From the NCBI GenBank assembly GCA_028293365.1, contig JAQGOX010000306.1:1-8089 (forward strand): a DNA stretch of 8,089 bases. The letters run 5' to 3'. Of this stretch, positions 5,325-8,089 are shown piece by piece. The DNA is from Verrucomicrobiales bacterium. Lineage in GTDB: Bacteria; Verrucomicrobiota; Verrucomicrobiia; Limisphaerales; SXQI01. The position numbers and the translations under genes were made by a program. A model generated the notes under the pieces. The model worked only from the letters and a program-made list of their open reading frames with translations, was not told the DNA's origin and did not search any database. Positions within the stretch are counted from its first letter, which is position 1; the number at the start of each line of letters is the position of its first letter.

Positions 5325-7109
5325 ATGAAAACTGAATTCGACGACGTGCTGCTGAATGAAGCTCCTGATGCGACAATTATCGCGACGTTTGAAGGGAAAG
5401 TCGCATATTGGAACACCGGCGCCGAAAACATCTTTGGTTATACGAGTACTGAAGCGGTGGGGCGCTTGGTCAGCGATCTTATCGTTTCCCCTGAGCACCA
5501 AGAAGAAGAGAGAAAAATTCTTCAAGAGGTGGCCACAACTGGATTCTTAATCTATGAATGCACACGGCGGAAAAAGGATGAATCGCTCATTCATGTAGCC
5601 GTATCCAGCAAAAGAGTGACCAATCCCGGAGGTGGGACCGGGCACATTCTTTCCAGCACGAAGGATGTGACGCATCTTAAAGTGCTCCGAGACGCAAAAC
5701 TCGTTGAATCCAAATTTCGCGATCTTCTCGAATCGACACCGGATGCCATCATTATGGCGAATCCAACCGGCCGCATTGTCATGGCCAATAGTCAGGCCGA
5801 GAAACTGTTCGGTTACGAACCGGGCGAACTACGCGGCCAGCTCGTCGAAGTCCTCTTGCCCGCGCGTTACCACGGCGGGCACGTGGCACATCGCTCAAAT
5901 TACTTCGGCCAGCCGCGAACCCGCACGATGGGCGCGGGGTTGGAGCTTTACGGCGTGCGCAGAGACGGCGTGGAAATCCCTGTCGAAATCAGCCTGAGCC
6001 CGCTGAAGACCGATGAAGGCACCCTCGTGATGAGCGCAATTCGCGACATTAGCGGACGCAAACGAGCAGAACAGAAATTTCGCGGTCTATTGGAGGCCGC
6101 ACCGGATGCGATCGTTATCGCCAATCAGGAGGGGGAAATTGTCCTTGTCAATGCACAGACTGAAAACCTGTTTGGTTATCCGCGGGAGGAACTTCTCGGC
6201 AAGAGGGTTGAGATGTTAGTGCCCGAGCGGTTTCGAGGAAAGCATGCGGGACACCGCGCAGGCTTCTTTGGGGCACCGCGCGCGCGCTCGATGGGGGAAG
6301 GCCGGGAGCTATTCGGATTACGCCGAGATGGCACGGAATTCCCAGTGGAAATCAGCCTCAGCCCATTGGAGACGGAGGAAGGAACCTTAGTTTCAAGCGC
6401 CATCCGGGACATTAGTGAGCGTAAACGGATCGAACTTGCCTTGCTGGAAAAAATTATTGAATTGCAACAGTCTGCCGAGACGAAAAACCTTTTTCTCGCA
6501 AATATGTCACATGAGCTGAGGACACCACTCAATGGCATCATCGGTTTTGCGGAGTTTCTTGATGACGGCAAGCCCGGCGCGCTTAATCCAAAGCAGAAAG
6601 AATATCTGCTGGATATTCTGAACAGCGGCAAGCACCTCCTCCAACTCATCAACGACGTGCTTGACCTTGCCAAGGTTGAAGCCGGCAAAATGGAATTAAC
6701 GCTTGAGTCATTCGCCCTCCGGGCTGCGATTGAAGAAGTCCGGGCGGTGGCGAACCCGAGCGCTCAAAAGAAAACAATCGCGCTTCGGGTGCAGATCGCC
6801 CCCGAACTCGATCACGTCACGCTCGACCAGCAGAATTCAAACAAGTGCTCTACAACCAGGTGTCGAACGGCATCAAATTTACTGACGACGGCGGCATTGT
6901 GGAAATTCTGGCGGCGCGGCACGAGTCTGATCAGTTCAAGTTGTCAGTTCGCGACAGAGGCATTGGTATTAAACCGGAAGATGTTAATCGGCTGTTCACT
7001 GAATTTGAGCAACTCGAAACTGGGAAAGGCAGCATATTCACCGTCGTCCTGCCGCTCATCGTTAAGGTTCTCAAAATATGAATACTGCATGCATCCTGGT
7101 TGTGGATGA
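5325..7109 (+). CDS. PAS-PAS-PAS-HisKA sensor histidine kinase, frameshifted before its ATPase domain
   Basis: A 594-residue open frame. No membrane segment or signal peptide is present, so it is a cytoplasmic sensor. PAS domains occupy about residues 7-120, 130-249 and 251-370; the last two are close copies. A coiled coil (371-387) leads into HisKA with the phosphoacceptor His396 in NMSHELRTPLNGIIGFAEF, and the dimerisation helices run to about 463. The true frame is lost after Gln503. At 6834 the sequence reads CAGAATTC where relatives encode Q-K-F (CAGAAATTC), so one A is missing. Residues 504-594 are out-of-frame translation that overruns the next gene by 32 bases. The lost HATPase segment continues in the frame ending at 7081. 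As written, the protein keeps sensing, dimerisation and the phospho-histidine but has no ATP-binding domain. A sequencing error in a short A run could explain this lesion alone. The ATG at 5325 has no strong Shine-Dalgarno site. It heads an operon of response regulators. Confidence 0.85.
   Translation: MKTEFDDVLLNEAPDATIIATFEGKVAYWNTGAENIFGYTSTEAVGRLVSDLIVSPEHQEEERKILQEVATTGFLIYECTRRKKDESLIHVAVSSKRVTNPGGGTGHILSSTKDVTHLKVLRDAKLVESKFRDLLESTPDAIIMANPTGRIVMANSQAEKLFGYEPGELRGQLVEVLLPARYHGGHVAHRSNYFGQPRTRTMGAGLELYGVRRDGVEIPVEISLSPLKTDEGTLVMSAIRDISGRKRAEQKFRGLLEAAPDAIVIANQEGEIVLVNAQTENLFGYPREELLGKRVEMLVPERFRGKHAGHRAGFFGAPRARSMGEGRELFGLRRDGTEFPVEISLSPLETEEGTLVSSAIRDISERKRIELALLEKIIELQQSAETKNLFLANMSHELRTPLNGIIGFAEFLDDGKPGALNPKQKEYLLDILNSGKHLLQLINDVLDLAKVEAGKMELTLESFALRAAIEEVRAVANPSAQKKTIALRVQIAPELDHVTLDQQNSNKCSTTRCRTASNLLTTAALWKFWRRGTSLISSSCQFATEALVLNRKMLIGCSLNLSNSKLGKAAYSPSSCRSSLRFSKYEYCMHPGCG
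5712..6437 (+). repeat. Tandem PAS domain duplication
   Basis: Two 363-base units (5712-6074 and 6075-6437) encode PAS domains 2 and 3 with an exact 121-residue offset. By hand alignment they share about 76 of 121 residues without gaps. Near-identical blocks include K-F-R-x-L-L-E, N-x-FGY-like L-F-G-Y, RRDG, PVEISLSPL and SAIRDIS-x-RKR. The first PAS domain (residues 7-120) is much more diverged. The pattern indicates internal duplication of one PAS unit within the gene or an ancestor. Confidence 0.85.
6836..7081 (+). pseudogene. Displaced HATPase_c remnant of the histidine kinase, lacking the G2 box
   Basis: This is the continuation of the kinase in the +1-shifted frame: F-K-Q-V-L-Y-N-Q-V-S-N-G-I-K-F (N box), VRDRGIGIKPED (G1 box), LFTEFEQLE (F box), then directly GKGSIFTVVLPL, the last strand of the domain. 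In intact relatives about 30 residues, including GTGLGL (G2 box) and the following helix and strand, lie between F-E-Q-L-E and GKGS. Here they are gone without loss of frame. The E-T-G at the join matches the residues expected at both edges, which suggests deletion between short direct repeats. Stop TGA (7079-7081) overlaps the ATG of the next gene, the original operon junction. Without the G2 lid, ATP binding would be badly impaired even if the frameshift were repaired. Confidence 0.8.
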
Positions 7110-7473
7110 CAATCCGACCAATCTCAAACTCGTATCGGAGATGCTTGAGTTCGACGGCTACCAAATTCTCAAGGCAATCGACGCCGAGGAGGCCCAGGAA
7201 ACCATAAAGGTAAGCATTCCGGACCTTATCTTGATGGATATTGCTCTACCTGGCATGGATGGACTTACACTCACTCGCCTGCTTAAGGCCGATCCAAGGA
7301 CCCGACAAATCATCATCGTCGCGCTTACAGCATTCGCCATGAAGGGAGACGAAGCGAAGGCGCGCGAAGCTGGGTGCGACGGCTACATCACCAAACCAAT
7401 CAATACCCGCACACTCTCTGCCCAAATCGAGGGGTATCTGCGAACACGACCTCCAGCTAACGAAAGCCAATGA
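7078..7473 (+). CDS. Single-domain response regulator (receiver only)
   Basis: A 131-residue CheY/DivK-like receiver with no output domain. The acidic pair is D10-D11 (ILVVDDNPTN), the phosphoacceptor is Asp54 (LILMDIALPGMDG), the switch threonine is Thr84 (ALTAFAM) and the conserved lysine is Lys106 (ITKPINT), so it should be functional. The tail after about residue 122 is short and disordered. Its ATG is embedded in the ATGA where the kinase's original frame ends (7078-7081), with TAAGG upstream, so it was translationally coupled to the kinase. Because the kinase is frameshifted, ribosomes now stop at 7109 instead, inside this gene. It probably relays phosphate by protein contact or to a phosphotransfer partner; the source kinase is uncertain. 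Confidence 0.93.
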   Translation: MNTACILVVDDNPTNLKLVSEMLEFDGYQILKAIDAEEAQETIKVSIPDLILMDIALPGMDGLTLTRLLKADPRTRQIIIVALTAFAMKGDEAKAREAGCDGYITKPINTRTLSAQIEGYLRTRPPANESQ

Positions 7474-7838
7474 AAATTCTTGTCGTTGAAGACCATCCGA
7501 CCCAACAAAAGCTGGCGCACATCGTTCTGAGTGAGGCCGGAGACACTGTGAGCGCCGCCAATGCAGCGGATCAAGCCTTTGCCTCCATCGCGGAAGGTAG
7601 GCCGCAGGTCATTCTATTGGACCTTTCGTTGCCAGGCACCGACGGGCTGATCCTGGCGCAGAAGCTGAAGTCCGACCCAGCCACCCGCGACATCTTCATT
7701 GTGGCCGTCACCTCATATCCGGAGAAGTATCCGAAGGCCGCCGCCTTGGCCGCAGGCTGTGATGCGTACTTATTGAAACCTCTCAGCACCCGCGAGTTGC
7801 CGTCCCAACTCGCCGCCCTTGTGCAAAAGCAGGAGTAA
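7470..7838 (+). CDS. Single-domain response regulator (receiver only)
   Basis: A 122-residue receiver protein with no output domain. Key residues are E7-D8 (ILVVEDHPT), phosphoacceptor Asp51 (VILLDLSLPGTDG), Thr81 (AVTSYPEK) and Lys103 (LLKPLST), all in place. It begins inside the stop of the previous regulator (ATGA at 7470-7473), so the two are translationally coupled and co-expressed. It is related to the upstream regulator but clearly diverged, for example E-D-H instead of D-D-N and T-S-Y instead of T-A-F after the switch strand, so it is not a recent copy. Two receivers in a row suggest a phosphorelay or a phosphate sink. The target is unknown. Confidence 0.92.
   Translation: MKILVVEDHPTQQKLAHIVLSEAGDTVSAANAADQAFASIAEGRPQVILLDLSLPGTDGLILAQKLKSDPATRDIFIVAVTSYPEKYPKAAALAAGCDAYLLKPLSTRELPSQLAALVQKQE
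7831..7835 (+). promoter_or_regulatory. Ribosome binding site of the third receiver gene
   Basis: AGGAG within the last codons of the previous gene, seven bases before the ATG at 7843. This is the strongest Shine-Dalgarno site in the signalling operon, and it suggests the third receiver can be translated independently. Confidence 0.75.
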
Positions 7839-7842
7839 ATTT

Positions 7843-8089
7843 ATGAATGTCCTTATCGTCGATGATCTCCCAACCAATCTTAAGCTCCTGCGGGCGGTTC
7901 TGGAGGCGGAAGGACTCACCGTATTTGCCGCCGCCGACGGCATCGAGGCGCTCCAAGTTTTGGAACTAGAAAAGGTTGATGCAATAATTTCGGACATCCT
8001 CATGCCGCGGATGGACGGTTACCGTCTGTGTTTTGAAGTGCGCAAAAATGAGCGACTGAAACGCCTGCCATTTATCTTCTACACGGCCA
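7843..8089 (+). CDS. Response regulator receiver domain protein, 3' end outside the window
   Basis: The first 82 residues of a receiver protein: VLIVDDLPTNLK (acidic pair D7-D8), then DAIISDILMPRMDGYRLC with the phosphoacceptor Asp in S-D-I-L-M-P, and FEVRKNERLKRLPFIFYTA reaching the switch threonine at the window edge. It starts four bases after the previous stop, in the same operon. The V-R-K-N-E-x-L-K-x-L-P-F-I-x-Y-T-A style is, from memory, common in proteins where a receiver is followed by PAS and histidine-kinase or other output domains, so this may be a hybrid protein rather than a third lone receiver. The window ends before this can be seen. Confidence 0.9.
   Translation, partial: MNVLIVDDLPTNLKLLRAVLEAEGLTVFAAADGIEALQVLELEKVDAIISDILMPRMDGYRLCFEVRKNERLKRLPFIFYTA

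Noticed and set aside
5048..5335. Plus-strand open frame of 95 codons before the kinase
   Set aside because: It is in a different frame from the decayed helicase-like sequence and shows no motif; it is best seen as a chance frame over a pseudogene.
6176..6688. Minus-strand open frame of 170 codons, serine/arginine-rich
   Set aside because: It is antisense to the PAS3 and HisKA region; its composition is typical of a reversed coding strand.

Overview
The window looks like chromosomal DNA of moderate G+C from a free-living Gram-negative bacterium. The mix of genes (a bacterial collagen with a BclA-like tail, a PAS-rich kinase followed by stacked response regulators, and a decayed helicase/methylase remnant) fits a soil or water verrucomicrobial-type organism. 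That placement is an inference from gene style: there is no rRNA or other marker gene here.

Left part (1-3479, all on the minus strand). A flavin reductase-family protein (5-667) lies beyond a strong intrinsic terminator (837-868). The terminator ends a large secreted collagen-like protein (912-3479). That protein has a signal peptide, two copies of a cysteine-bracketed domain of about 80 residues, about 165 uninterrupted Gly-X-Y triplets with a higher-order repeat, and a C-terminal domain resembling the trimerising head of Bacillus-type collagen-like exosporium proteins.

Middle (3480-5324). A divergent gene (3843-4700) encodes a MerR-type regulator whose C-terminal half is a complete metal-binding cupin. 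Its layout echoes Streptomyces TipA: TipA-like DNA-binding and coiled-coil part, a possible internal translation start exactly at the domain junction, and a perfect palindrome next to a TTGACC -35 box. It is followed by a decayed fragment (4788-5181) of what appears to be a large mobile-element-type helicase/methylase, with a frameshift and an in-frame stop.

Right part (5325-8089, plus strand). This is a signalling operon: a soluble PAS-PAS-PAS-HisKA histidine kinase, two single-domain response regulators joined by ATGA overlaps, and the start of a third receiver protein cut by the window edge. The kinase carries two independent lesions. One missing base after codon 503 throws the ATPase domain out of frame, and an apparent in-frame deletion removes the G2 (GTGLGL) part of the ATP lid. 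The intact receivers therefore sit behind a kinase that probably cannot bind ATP normally, so the phosphate must come from elsewhere or the module is decaying.

The most notable items are the TipA-like MerR-cupin fusion with its palindrome and internal start, the doubly damaged kinase ahead of intact regulators, and the unusual N-terminal tandem domain of the collagen protein.
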